This document shows, in pieces, positions 53,274-61,739 of a stretch of DNA of 64,000 bases; position 1 is the first letter of the stretch, and each line of letters opens with the position of its first letter. The translations under genes were made by a program, and so were the position numbers. The stretch is from Brooklawnia sp963780175 (GTDB taxonomy: Bacteria > Actinomycetota > Actinomycetes > Propionibacteriales > Propionibacteriaceae), in the NCBI GenBank assembly GCA_963780175.1, contig CAWAAT010000007.1, forward strand, positions 164,042 to 228,041. The letters run 5' to 3'. Below the pieces are notes generated by a model. It saw nothing but the letters and a program-made list of their open reading frames with translations, was not told where the DNA came from and made no database searches.

Positions 53274-54386
53274 TCATGGCTCGAGCCTCGAGGCGGCCAG
53301 TTCACGCAGTCGCAGGCGATCGACCTTGCCCGACCTGGTGCGTGGCAACGCGTCGAGCACCAGCAACTGCCTCGGCAGTGCGGCCGGTGCGCACCGGGAT
53401 CGGAGGGCTTCTCGCCACCAGGCGAGGTCGGGGCTTCCCTTGGTGATCGCCAACACGATCCGGGCACCCCACTCCTCATCGGGAACCGCCAGCACGGCGG
53501 ACTCCCCGGCCGCGAGGGCGTCGACCTGCTGGTGCAGTTCGCCGAGGTCGACGTTGACCCCTCCGGTGATCACCACGTCATCGCAGCGTCCGAGCACCCG
53601 CAAGCGGCGGATGCCGTCGTCGAGGGTCCACTCCCCACGGTCATGGGTGAGCACTCGACCATCGACCAGCGTCTCGGCGGTCGCCCGAGGGTCGCCGCGA
53701 TAACCGGAGAAGACCATCGGGCCCCCGATCGAGATCCGACCGTCCTGCCCCAGCGCGACGTCCACACCCGGCAGCGGCACCGACTCGACGACACAACCTC
53801 CGCAGGTCTCACTCATGCCGTAACTGGTCAGGACGCTGATGCCGGCGTCCCTCGCCCGGGTGCGGACGTCGCTCGGGGTGGCCGAACCGCCCACCAGCAC
53901 CAGGTCATAGCGGCCCAGGCTGGCCGTCAACCGCGCCGAACGCAGCGCACGGACGAGTTGGGTGGGCACCATCGAGATCGCGTTGGGCCCGGGGCCCGGA
54001 CGCAGGTCAGCCAGGTCGGGATTGCCGGTGCGCACACCGGACCCCAGGAACTGCTCGTCCAGCAGCCCGCGGGCCACCACCATCAGCCCCGCGACGTAGT
54101 GGGTGGGCAGCACGCAGGTCCACGTGAACGATCCGTAGCGTTCCCGGAACCCCTTCGCTGCGGAGGTGATCGCCGAGGACGACAACACCACCGCCTTGGG
54201 TGAACCGGTCGAGCCCGAGGTGGTGAGCACCACCGAAGCATCTGGCTCGCTCACCGGTATCTCCGGCTGCAGCAGCCGCGCGGTTCTGGAGTCGGCCACG
54301 GGAGCCAGCACATACTCCCCCGCCAAGGCTCCTGGCAACAGCCGCACCGTTTCATCGGGTTGACAGACGCGCAGTCGCTTGGCCAC
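53274..54386 (-). CDS. menE: o-Succinylbenzoate-CoA ligase
   Basis: MenE activates o-succinylbenzoate with ATP and CoA. The 370-residue adenylate-forming enzyme has the P-loop VVLTTSGSTGSPKAVVLSSS, the adenine motif LTSYGMSETCGGCV, RVLGRCDDVVITGGVNVD and the C-terminal lysine motif PRTRSGKVDRLRLREL. At 370 residues it is a short actinobacterial type with a truncated N-terminal domain. The start is a GTG at 54386. It is the first gene of the menE-A-C-D set. Confidence 0.93.
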   Translation of the reverse strand: MAKRLRVCQPDETVRLLPGALAGEYVLAPVADSRTARLLQPEIPVSEPDASVVLTTSGSTGSPKAVVLSSSAITSAAKGFRERYGSFTWTCVLPTHYVAGLMVVARGLLDEQFLGSGVRTGNPDLADLRPGPGPNAISMVPTQLVRALRSARLTASLGRYDLVLVGGSATPSDVRTRARDAGISVLTSYGMSETCGGCVVESVPLPGVDVALGQDGRISIGGPMVFSGYRGDPRATAETLVDGRVLTHDRGEWTLDDGIRRLRVLGRCDDVVITGGVNVDLGELHQQVDALAAGESAVLAVPDEEWGARIVLAITKGSPDLAWWREALRSRCAPAALPRQLLVLDALPRTRSGKVDRLRLRELAASRLEP

Positions 54387-54476
54387 TACGCCATGCTAAA
54401 CCGGCTTCACCAGCCGCCCGCCAACCCGGCCCATCGGTGGCTGGCACCCGTTGTGGGCCTCGCATAGACTGACCTC

Positions 54477-54725
54477 ATGGGCCGCGTGATTCCGATTATT
54501 GTGCTGATCGCACTGACGATCTATTGCACGATTGAGGTTGCCCAGGCAAAGTCCTGGGAGGTGCGCCGGATGCCCAAATGGCTGTGGGCCGTCGTGGTTA
54601 TCGGTGTTCCCGGGGTTGGCCCACTTGCCTGGTTGCTCCTTGGCCGCCCGCTCGGGCCCGGCCGCGGGCCTACGCAGCCTCCGCGCCCACCGGATGACAA
54701 TCCCGACTTCCTGCGCGGGCTGTGA
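54477..54725 (+). CDS. PLDc N-terminal domain membrane protein
   Basis: An 82-residue protein with two membrane spans: IPIIVLIALTIYCTIEVAQ, and LWAVVVIGVPGVGPLAWLLL preceded by the basic RRMPKWLW. This is the PLDc_N/PLD_nuclease_N pattern. It ends in a proline-rich tail (PTQPPRPPDDNPDFLRGL). Such small proteins are common in actinobacteria and of unknown role. It is divergent from menE. Confidence 0.8.
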   Translation: MGRVIPIIVLIALTIYCTIEVAQAKSWEVRRMPKWLWAVVVIGVPGVGPLAWLLLGRPLGPGRGPTQPPRPPDDNPDFLRGL

Positions 54726-54789
54726 TCTGCCGCGGGCCTGATTCCCCGCAGGGTCCCGTCTCGCCCGCAGGGTAACGTGGCGATTCGTC

Positions 54790-55944
54790 ATGACAAGAAC
54801 CTTCACCTCGCTCGCCGTGCGCAACTACCGGTACTACTTCACCGGGGCGCTGATCAGCAACATCGGCACGTGGATGGGCCGCACTGCCCTGTCATGGCTC
54901 GTGCTTGTGGAGTTGACCGGGGGCAGTGCGTCAGCCCTCGGCATGGTGACTGCGGTCATGTTCGCTCCTGGACTGGTGCTTGCACCGATGGCTGGTTCGG
55001 TGGCCGACCGATTCCCCAAGCGCAGGATTCTGCTGATCACCCAGACGATCATGGGCATCGACGCGATGGTCCTCGCCACTCTCGTGCTGAGCGGCCAGAT
55101 CGAGTTGTGGATGGTTTACGCACTGGCATTCTGTGACGGTTTGGCCTTCAGCTTCGACAACCCGGCCCGCCAGTCCTTCGTCAGCGAGGTCGTCCCAGCC
55201 GGCAACCTGCCCAACGCGATCGGACTCAACTCGGCCAGCTTCAACACCGCACGACTCATCGGTCCCGGGGTGGCGGGCATCCTGATCGCCCTGCTCGGCA
55301 CCGGTGCGGTTCTGTTGGTCAACTCCCTCGCCTACCTGTCGATGATCATCGCTCTGGGGTCCATGCGTGCCGACGAACTCCATCCAGCACCGATCGCCGT
55401 GGGCCGAGGCCGCACCCGCGAGGGCTTCCGCTACGCCCTGGGCCGCCCGGACCTGCTGATCCTGCTGGCCTGCGGCTTCGCGGTCGGTGGGCTCGGCTTC
55501 AATTTCCAGATATCCAACGCGGTGATGGCCACCGCCTATTACGGACGCGGGCCCGGTGAGTACGGCATCCTCGGCTCTGCAATGGGCGTCGGTGCTCTGC
55601 TGGCAGCGTTGTGGGCAGCCGGTCGGGCACGCCCGCGACTTCGGTTCATCCTGGCCGGCATGGCCGGCTACACGCTGTTCAATCTGGCTGCTGCCTTCTC
55701 GCCGTCCTTCGAACTGTTCGCCGCCCTGCAGATACCCATCGGTCTGGCCACCATCACGGTGCTGGTCACGGCGAACACCATGGTGCAGTCCAGCACCTCC
55801 CCCCAGATGCGCGGACGGGTGATGGCCCTGTGGGGACTGGTGATCATGGGCGTCACACCCCTCGTCTCACCGTTGGTGGGATGGCTCGGTGACATGCCGG
55901 ACCGCAGTCGACGGTGCTCTTCGGCGTCGGCTGTGTCGCGGTAG
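54790..55944 (+). CDS. MFS transporter, C-terminus shifted out of frame
   Basis: An EntS-like MFS_3-type transporter. The first spans (RNYRYYFTGALISNIGTWMG, MAGSVADRFPKRRILL with motif A, and AFCDGLAFSFDNPARQSFVSE) are normal, and about eleven spans are present. After WLGDMP at about 55898 the frame loses its hydrophobic character and stops at 55944. The expected final span continues in another frame (next entry), so one base is probably missing here. Substrate is unknown; multidrug or siderophore export would suit the family. Confidence 0.85.
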   Translation: MTRTFTSLAVRNYRYYFTGALISNIGTWMGRTALSWLVLVELTGGSASALGMVTAVMFAPGLVLAPMAGSVADRFPKRRILLITQTIMGIDAMVLATLVLSGQIELWMVYALAFCDGLAFSFDNPARQSFVSEVVPAGNLPNAIGLNSASFNTARLIGPGVAGILIALLGTGAVLLVNSLAYLSMIIALGSMRADELHPAPIAVGRGRTREGFRYALGRPDLLILLACGFAVGGLGFNFQISNAVMATAYYGRGPGEYGILGSAMGVGALLAALWAAGRARPRLRFILAGMAGYTLFNLAAAFSPSFELFAALQIPIGLATITVLVTANTMVQSSTSPQMRGRVMALWGLVIMGVTPLVSPLVGWLGDMPDRSRRCSSASAVSR

Positions 55945-56075
55945 CCTTGGTGATCATCACGACTGTGGTCATGCGCACCGATCAGCTGAGTCTGACGTTT
56001 GACCTCCACAGGCGTGGTTGGCTGCGACTTGAACGCGGTACCCTCACCGAGGAAGTCGATGGTCAATCGCGTTGA
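55899..56075 (+). pseudogene. Frameshifted 3' end of the MFS transporter
   Basis: Read from GGA at 55899, the sequence gives GPQSTVLFGVGCVAVALVII then TTVVMRTDQLSLTFDL and stops at 56073-56075. That is a final membrane span and tail suited to the preceding transporter. Restoring one base in ATGCCGG (55894-55900) would join the two frames as GDMPGPQSTVLF. This reads as a single-base deletion in the sequence or the gene. Confidence 0.7.
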
Positions 56076-56130
56076 CGACCGGAAGTACAAACGCGACATC
56101 TCCGTCTTGTTGAATGAAAGGGAGCCGATC

Positions 56131-56796
56131 ATGGCAGACAACAACTACGACGAACTCTTCAACTCGGACGTCGTTGACGTCGATGGCAACAAGATTGGCA
56201 GCATCGGCCAGGTGTATCTGGACGACATGACCGGCCAGCCGAGCTGGATCACGGTGAAGACAGGCTGGTTCGGTCTCAAGGAGACCTTCGTCCCGCTGGA
56301 ACGGGCAGTGGCGGCCGACGGCACCATCACCGTCCCCTACACCGCGGAGAAGGTGAAGGACGCCCCCCGCGTCGACCCGGACAAGCACCTGGACGCCGAT
56401 GAGGAGTCCCAGCTGTACGCCTACTACGGCATCGCAGCGGTGGTTTCCGACGAGCAGGAATCCGACGAACTCGCCGAGCAGGCAGTCGAGCCGGAAGTCA
56501 GCGCACCCGAAGCCTCAGAGCCGGACGCCTCAGAGCCGGGAGCCTCCGATGAGGTGGTTGTTGCTGGTGAGCAGCCAGCGGAGCTGCCCGCGGCAGACGA
56601 GTCGGCGATGAGCGTCACGGACGAACACGTCGCCGAGTCCGGGTTGCTGGACGATGAGGTGCTCGTCGCCGACGAGACCCCCCATGTTGACGAGGAAGTC
56701 GCGGTTGACGAGGCCGTGGCGGCCCCCGAGGTGGCCCTTGAGGCCCCGGCGCGTCTCATCAATCCCGCCGACCTGTACGACGACGTCAAGAACTAG
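56131..56796 (+). CDS. PRC-barrel domain protein with acidic tail
   Basis: The 221-residue product has an N-terminal PRC-barrel (DVVDVDGNKIGSIGQVYLDD, then PSWITVKTGWFGLKETFVPL; residues about 8-75). This fold is used in ribosome maturation factor RimM and in photosynthetic reaction centre H subunits; here the role is unknown. From residue 115 the chain is a long Glu/Asp/Ala/Pro tail with short repeats (PEASEPDASEPGASDEV) and ends LINPADLYDDVKN. GAAAGGGAG precedes the ATG at 56131. Confidence 0.82.
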   Translation: MADNNYDELFNSDVVDVDGNKIGSIGQVYLDDMTGQPSWITVKTGWFGLKETFVPLERAVAADGTITVPYTAEKVKDAPRVDPDKHLDADEESQLYAYYGIAAVVSDEQESDELAEQAVEPEVSAPEASEPDASEPGASDEVVVAGEQPAELPAADESAMSVTDEHVAESGLLDDEVLVADETPHVDEEVAVDEAVAAPEVALEAPARLINPADLYDDVKN

Positions 56797-56816
56797 TCCC
56801 AGAGCCACAACTCGGG

Positions 56817-57293
56817 TCAGTGTTGGACGCCCCAGTCGACCAGCATGTCGGCGTCCAACACCCCGAGCGGCCAGACAGCTCGGACGATCCCTGCCGCGGC
56901 CAGCGCCTTGCGGCAGCCCGGGCAGGGTTCGTCGGTGATGTAGGCGGTTGACCCGCGGGTGTCTCGGGTCGCGAACAACAACGCGTTCACCTCGGCGTGG
57001 ATTGCGATGCAGAAACCAGGCGTGCCGGGACGGTCGTAGTCACCCAGCCCGGGGATCTGGTTGTAGTCGAGTTGGCCGCGCGGGCAGGCGCCCTCCAGGC
57101 AGTCCGGACGCCCGGATGCCGCCCCGTTGTAGCCGGTGGCGATGATCCGTCGGTCGGCGCTCACCAGCACGGCACCCACCTTGCGGCGTCGGCACTTGGC
57201 CCGCGTGGCAACGGCGACCGCGATACCGAGGAAGTACTCGTCCCATCCCGGCACGCTGCCGGTCGGCGGAATTGGCAAGGGATGGCTTGTCAT
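56817..57293 (-). CDS. dCMP/cytidine deaminase family protein
   Basis: A 158-residue zinc deaminase. It has GWDEYFLGIAVAVATRAKC, the substrate loop RRKVGAVLVSADRRIIATGY, the zinc/proton-shuttle motif IAIHAEVNALLFA and the second zinc motif DEPCPGCRKALAA. An N-terminal cysteine pair region (DCLEGACPRGQ) resembles the regulatory zinc site of dCMP deaminases. It would convert dCMP to dUMP for thymidylate supply. The start overlaps the preceding CDF gene's stop by four bases, so the two are coupled. Confidence 0.88.
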   Translation of the reverse strand: MTSHPLPIPPTGSVPGWDEYFLGIAVAVATRAKCRRRKVGAVLVSADRRIIATGYNGAASGRPDCLEGACPRGQLDYNQIPGLGDYDRPGTPGFCIAIHAEVNALLFATRDTRGSTAYITDEPCPGCRKALAAAGIVRAVWPLGVLDADMLVDWGVQH

Positions 57294-58240
57294 GTAAGAA
57301 AATCTGCCTCGTCGGCATAGGACTTCGGGTCCTCGATCGGCTCGAGGTGCGCAGTCACCCTGATCTGCGGCACAGCCTCGATAAGGGCATCGACGACGTC
57401 CTCGGTCAGGTCGTGACCACGCTGGACGCTCCAGTTGCCGGGCACCAGGATGTGGAAGGCCAGGAACTGCCGGTTCCCGGCCTGCCGGGCGCGCACCGCG
57501 TGGAAGTCCACCTTGCCGGGCTCCCGGAAACGATCAAGAACCGCCAGGACCTCGGAGTTGACCTGCTCGGGCAACGAAACGTCCATCAGCCCGTCGACCG
57601 CCGAGCGGATCAGTCCGAATCCGGTCCACAGGATGTTGATCCCGGCAAGCAGCGCAACGATCGGGTCGAGCATCGGCTGCTGCGTCACGGCGACCAGGCC
57701 GACCCCGATGAGCACGGCTGCCGAGGTGACGACATCTGTCAACAGGTGCTTGCCATCGGCGTTGAGGGTGGCTGAGCTGACCTCCTTGCCCTTGCGCAGC
57801 AACACCAGAGCAACCCCGCCGTTGATCAGGGAGGCGACCAGCGAGATGGCCAGGCCCAGGCCGAGCTGCTCGGGAAGCCGCGGATTGAGCATCCGCTCGA
57901 TGGCGGTGGCGATGATGAAGGCCGCGGCCACGAAGATCATCACTCCCTCGACGGCCGCCGAGAAGTACTCGGCCTTGCTGTGGCCGAAGGGGTGGTTCTC
58001 GTCCGGAGGCTTGATGGACACCTTGAGGGCGATCAGGGCGATGATCGCGGCAACCAGGTTGACCAGCGACTCCGCAGCGTCCGACAGCAGGCCGACCGAA
58101 CCGGTGAGCCACGCCGCGCCACCCTTCAGTCCGATGGTCAGCAGGGCCGCGACGATGGACAGCCAGGCGTACTTGCTGAGATCGACCGGTGGGGAGTATC
58201 GCAGCGAGGCGTTCTCGTCCTCGCGACCCGAAGAAGTCAC
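57290..58240 (-). CDS. Cation diffusion facilitator (CDF) transporter
   Basis: A 316-residue metal/proton antiporter with six membrane spans. Metal-site motifs are SVGLLSDAAESLVNLVAA (span 2) and ADGKHLLTDVVTSAAVLI (span 5, HxxxD). The C-terminal cytoplasmic domain (from residue about 215) has VDFHAVRARQAGNRQFLAFH and GHDLTEDVVDALIE. The metal is not predictable by eye; zinc, iron or manganese are possible. The GTG at 58240 is the first usable start. It overlaps the deaminase gene. Confidence 0.9.
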   Translation of the reverse strand: MTSSGREDENASLRYSPPVDLSKYAWLSIVAALLTIGLKGGAAWLTGSVGLLSDAAESLVNLVAAIIALIALKVSIKPPDENHPFGHSKAEYFSAAVEGVMIFVAAAFIIATAIERMLNPRLPEQLGLGLAISLVASLINGGVALVLLRKGKEVSSATLNADGKHLLTDVVTSAAVLIGVGLVAVTQQPMLDPIVALLAGINILWTGFGLIRSAVDGLMDVSLPEQVNSEVLAVLDRFREPGKVDFHAVRARQAGNRQFLAFHILVPGNWSVQRGHDLTEDVVDALIEAVPQIRVTAHLEPIEDPKSYADEADFLT

Positions 58241-58443
58241 CGGACCAGTATGACCCTGCGAGCAAGGGCGGAGCGACGCCGTTCGACCGGCGGAGCGGCG
58301 ACGCGGCTAGCCGAGGTGGTCGCTGCCAACGGCGCAGAGCGGCGTCCGGAGGCGTGCACAAACACGAGATCGGTGAGAAGGGACACGCTGCCGCAAGGAT
58401 TGGGGTGCTCAACTCCCCAAAACGCGTGTTCGGCACGCATACG

Positions 58444-59483
58444 ATGGCGGTTGTGGAGCTCACCGCGGCAGCGCGCGCTGAGCGGAGCGCTGCCTCCAAA
58501 CGCTTGATCGAGTCGCTGGCCTCCTCGGATGAGCCAGTGTCGCCTACAAGGCGAGCCTGCTGGCAGGTCTGGATCCTGAGTCGGCGTCAGGCCAGGAGCA
58601 CTGCGGGCCAGGATCTCCGACTCCCCGATGGCCAGAGGCGCTGCTGCGGGTGTTCGAGCAGGACGCCAAGACGCTGCAGCACACCTACCGCAAGTGGCAG
58701 GGCCCGCACTGGACGCTGACCTGTCTGGCGATGATCGACTACCCGCCCGGTGACGAGCGGTTGCGGCCGCTGGTGACTCGGGTCCACGACTGGTTGTTCT
58801 CCAAGCACTTCCTCGAACCGCCCATGACGGCGATCCATCCCGGGCAGGAGGACCGGGTCCGGCACTGCGCATCCATGGACGGCAACGCGATCTGGTACTC
58901 CGTCAGGCTGGGGCTGGAGGACGAGCGCACCCGAGCGGTGGTCGACCGACTCATCGACTGGCAGTGGCCCGACGGCGGCTGGAACTGCGACAAACGCGTG
59001 GCGGCCAGCCACTCCTCGTTCCAGGAGTCACTGATCCCGGCCCGCGGACTGTGGGCGTACGGGACCGCCCACGCCTACGCGCCGGCACTCGAGGCGGCCC
59101 AACGGGTGGCCGACCTGGTATTGCAGCGACGCCTGCTGTGGCACCGGGGCGACGGCAGCCTGATCGTCCCGGAGTGGGCCGGCAGACCGGGCCCGGACCG
59201 GATCCACTACCCGATCCAGTTCTTCGACGTCCTGTTCGCCCTGCAGGTGATGGCCGACCTGGGGCGCCTCGGCGACCCACGGTGCCGCGACGCACTGCGG
59301 ATCCTGGAAGCAAAACGCCTACCCGACGGCGGTTTCCCGCTGGAGGCACCCACCACGATCACCGCAGACCGGGTGGCGAGCCGCGGCAGCTACGCAGACT
59401 GGGGCCCGTCCGGCCTGCGTCGCAGCAACTCGCTGGTGACCCTGGCCGTCCTGGACATCTTCCGTCGCGACCCTGTCGGCTGA
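58444..59483 (+). pseudogene. Squalene-cyclase-like toroid protein with single-base frameshift
   Basis: From ATG 58444 the frame reads VELTAAARAERSAASKRLIE and IESLASSDEPV. It then breaks near 58537, and a second frame carries on as AYKASLLAGLDPESASGQ, LLRVFEQDAKTLQHTYRKW and onward to a stop at 59483. Adding one base in CAGTGTCG would join them. The long second part contains repeats of the terpenoid-cyclase/prenyltransferase toroid (WPDGGWNCD, LPDGGFPLE). No DxDD catalytic motif is seen, so cyclase activity is not claimed. Start and function are uncertain. Confidence 0.7.
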
Positions 59484-59531
59484 TCCCGGCGCGCGGTAAT
59501 CGGCCATGCGACCGGCCCATAGACTGCGGGA

Positions 59532-59966
59532 ATGACCCTCGGTTATCCCGGGCTTGAGGTGGGCGCCACCCACCGCATCTCGCTGGTGGTCGATGACCGG
59601 ACGACGGTGCCGGAGCTGCCTCTGCCCGCCCCCGATCTGGCAGGCATGCCGCGCGTGTTCGCCACGGCATACCTCGTCGGGCTCGCCGAGTGCGCGTCGA
59701 TGGGCGTTCTTGCCCTCTTCCTGAACGACGACGAGATGTCGGTGGGTGTCGCCGTCAGCTTCGACCACACCGCCGCCACCCCGGTGGGCATGACGGTAAG
59801 CGCGGAAGCGACCGTCACTGCCATCGAGCCCCGCCTGGTGTCCTTCTCCGTCGAACTGACCGATGATGCGGGCCCCATAGGCAGCGGCACCCACACCCGC
59901 GCGATCATCAACCGCACCAAGTTCGACGAGCGACTGGCCCGGAGGGCTGCGACGATCGGCCGCTGA
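59532..59966 (+). CDS. FlK-like thioesterase
   Basis: A 144-residue hot-dog-fold protein. It shows the FlK (fluoroacetyl-CoA thioesterase) pattern: AGMPRVFATAYLVGLAECAS, SVGVAVSFDHTAATPVGMTV and GSGTHTRAIINRTKFDERL. Most FlK relatives act on short acyl-CoAs, and fluoroacetate itself is not implied here. The ATG at 59532 begins 49 bases after the toroid gene, on the same strand. Confidence 0.83.
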   Translation: MTLGYPGLEVGATHRISLVVDDRTTVPELPLPAPDLAGMPRVFATAYLVGLAECASMGVLALFLNDDEMSVGVAVSFDHTAATPVGMTVSAEATVTAIEPRLVSFSVELTDDAGPIGSGTHTRAIINRTKFDERLARRAATIGR

Positions 59967-60121
59967 GGTTCCGCCTTGGCTTCCACCGGGCGGACGCACG
60001 GTGATGTCGCCGCCACTCTCGAGGCTCCTGCCCCAAGGTGGTCTGACTGCTCGGTATCGTGGCGCTGCGGCGGCCATGAAGGTGCGCAGATTGCCCTGAT
60101 CGGCGGCGTTGAAGAGCAGGG

Positions 60122-60568
60122 CTACTGGGACCAGTCGGAGAGATCGGTTCCTCGTTCGGTGGCGAGGGCGTGGATCTTCTCGGCATCGTCGACTTGGACG
60201 CAGACGCAGGCGTGCAGTCCGTCGTCGTCACGGCGCACGATGTAGAAGGCGGTGCTGTCAGTCAGTTGGGTGCCGTCGGCATCGTAGAACTTCCAGCGCA
60301 CGTGAACAAGCATGATCATGTCGGTGAGCTGACTGACGTCCAAGCATTCATGGCTGACAGAGGCCAAGCCGAGCTTTCGATAGAGGGGGTACCCCCGTTC
60401 GAGGCCTTGTGCCATCGTGTCACGGTCTTCGACGACGCCGGTGTAACGATCATCGAGGATCATTGCCGGAGTGCTCCAGAGGCTGGCTGCGGCCTCGGAG
60501 TCGAAGTCCGTCAGCGTGGCGGCGTAACGGGTCAGGTAGTCGTCGATCTCGGCGTCGAGCGGGCTCAT
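60122..60568 (-). CDS. NTF2-like (SnoaL-type) protein, unknown function
   Basis: A 148-residue protein with the NTF2-like plan: an N-terminal helix (IDDYLTRYAATLTDFDSEAA), SLWSTPAMILDDRYTGVV, then strands ending with LVHVRWKFYDADGTQLTDS, TAFYIVRRDDDGLHACVCV. It resembles SnoaL/DUF4440-type stand-alone proteins, which serve many roles. No partner gene suggests a substrate. The ATG at 60568 faces away from the recombinase region. Confidence 0.65.
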   Translation of the reverse strand: MSPLDAEIDDYLTRYAATLTDFDSEAAASLWSTPAMILDDRYTGVVEDRDTMAQGLERGYPLYRKLGLASVSHECLDVSQLTDMIMLVHVRWKFYDADGTQLTDSTAFYIVRRDDDGLHACVCVQVDDAEKIHALATERGTDLSDWSQ

Positions 60569-60765
60569 GCCGACGACCCTACGGCCAATCCCGCCAGGGC
60601 GATATCACCAGTCCTGCTGAGGCAAGTACGTCTGCGACGTGCACCCGATGCGGGCTGGCTCATCAAGCGGGCTGAGCTGCCGCACCACGATGATGGCGAA
60701 CAGCGCCCGACCGCCGGTATTCAAGGTGGGCTGGTCACACCCCTATCATCCGTTCGCCCGAGGAG

Positions 60766-60793
60766 TGGTGCGCCCACAGGGGATCGAACCCTG
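60766..60793 (-). other. tRNA 3'-end fragment, candidate attachment-site core
   Basis: On the minus strand the sequence is a perfect T-arm (CAGGG-TTCGATC-CCCTG) followed by TGGGCGC, A and CCA, i.e. the 3' end of a tRNA. The expected 5' acceptor (GCGCCCA), D-arm and a good anticodon arm are not found upstream, so this is not a complete tRNA. Tyrosine recombinases commonly integrate at tRNA 3' ends and leave such copies, and one lies 130 bases away. The rest of the 355-base gap (60569-60923) shows no gene. Confidence 0.6.
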
Positions 60794-60923
60794 GACCCGA
60801 GGATCGAGGCCGGTTGGTCGACCTCGCGGAGTGGCGCCGGCTCCGCTGTGGATAACACAATAGCCCCAATTTTGGCCTGTGGGTAAGTGACCTTGACGAG
60901 TTTGCTGGTGGCATGGTGCAGGC

Positions 60924-61739
60924 ATGGTGGGGTTCTCTGAAGCGTGGGCGGGCCCGGTCACTGGTTTCGTTGCTCATCTGGGGGCAGCCGATCGTTCGCC
61001 CCAAACCGTACAGACGCGGGTCTATCAGCTTGACCGTTTCGCGCGCGGCTTCCCGGGCGGCCCCGATTCAGTGTCCGAGTGTGGGCTTGAGGCGTGGCTG
61101 GCCAGTCAACAGTGGTCGACGGAGACTCGGCGCAGCATGCGGACCTGCTTGCGCACCTTCTTCGCGTGGGCGGCGAAACATGGGCACTGCTCGCAGAATC
61201 CCGCCGATGATCTTCCTTCCGTGAAACGTCCAGGACCTCGTCCTCGCCCAGTCCCCGAGGATTCCTGGAAGGCAGCACGAGCGGCAGCAGAGCCTCGCGT
61301 CAGACTCATGATCGACCTGGCGGCTCAACTTGGTCTCAGGAGGGCGGAGATCGCCCAGGTCCATCGCAGAGACGTCTTGCATGACATGTTCGGCTGGTCC
61401 TTGGTGGTCCACGGCAAGGGTCGAAAGGACCGGGTGGTTCCGTTGCCTGATTGTCTGGCTGAGCGGTTGTTGGAGGCACCAGGGTGGGTGTTCCCTTCGG
61501 ACGAGCCCGACAAGCCCTTGACTCCTGACCGTGTGGGCCGGCTGATCAGGAAGGCTGCCCGCGGCGAATGGTCGGCCCATCAGTTGAGGCACCGGTTCGC
61601 GACCACAGTCTTCGGGACCACGGGCGATCTGCTGTCGACGCAGCAGTTGTTGGGGCACTCAAGTCCCGCGACGACGCAGAGCTACGTGCTGCTCGCGCAG
61701 GACCGACTACGAACGGCCGCTGCCGCAGCCGTCGCCTGA
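60924..61739 (+). CDS. Tyrosine recombinase/integrase
   Basis: A 271-residue intact recombinase. The N-terminal SAM-like DNA-binding domain spans about residues 8-95 (SPQTVQTRVYQLDRFARGF, TETRRSMRTCLRTFFAWA). The catalytic domain has Arg139 (LGLRRAEIAQ), Lys165 (HGKGRKDRVVPLP), the His219-x-x-Arg222 box (AHQLRHRF), His245 (LLGHSSPATTQ) and the nucleophile Tyr254. It resembles small XerC/D-like recombinases common on actinobacterial plasmids and islands. It lies beside a tRNA fragment and a parA remnant, which suggests an integrase role. Confidence 0.88.
   Translation: MVGFSEAWAGPVTGFVAHLGAADRSPQTVQTRVYQLDRFARGFPGGPDSVSECGLEAWLASQQWSTETRRSMRTCLRTFFAWAAKHGHCSQNPADDLPSVKRPGPRPRPVPEDSWKAARAAAEPRVRLMIDLAAQLGLRRAEIAQVHRRDVLHDMFGWSLVVHGKGRKDRVVPLPDCLAERLLEAPGWVFPSDEPDKPLTPDRVGRLIRKAARGEWSAHQLRHRFATTVFGTTGDLLSTQQLLGHSSPATTQSYVLLAQDRLRTAAAAAVA

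Noticed and set aside
60760..60845. Complete tRNA around the T-arm fragment
   Set aside because: No matching 5' acceptor or D-arm, and the best anticodon arm has a mismatch and a pyrimidine after the anticodon.
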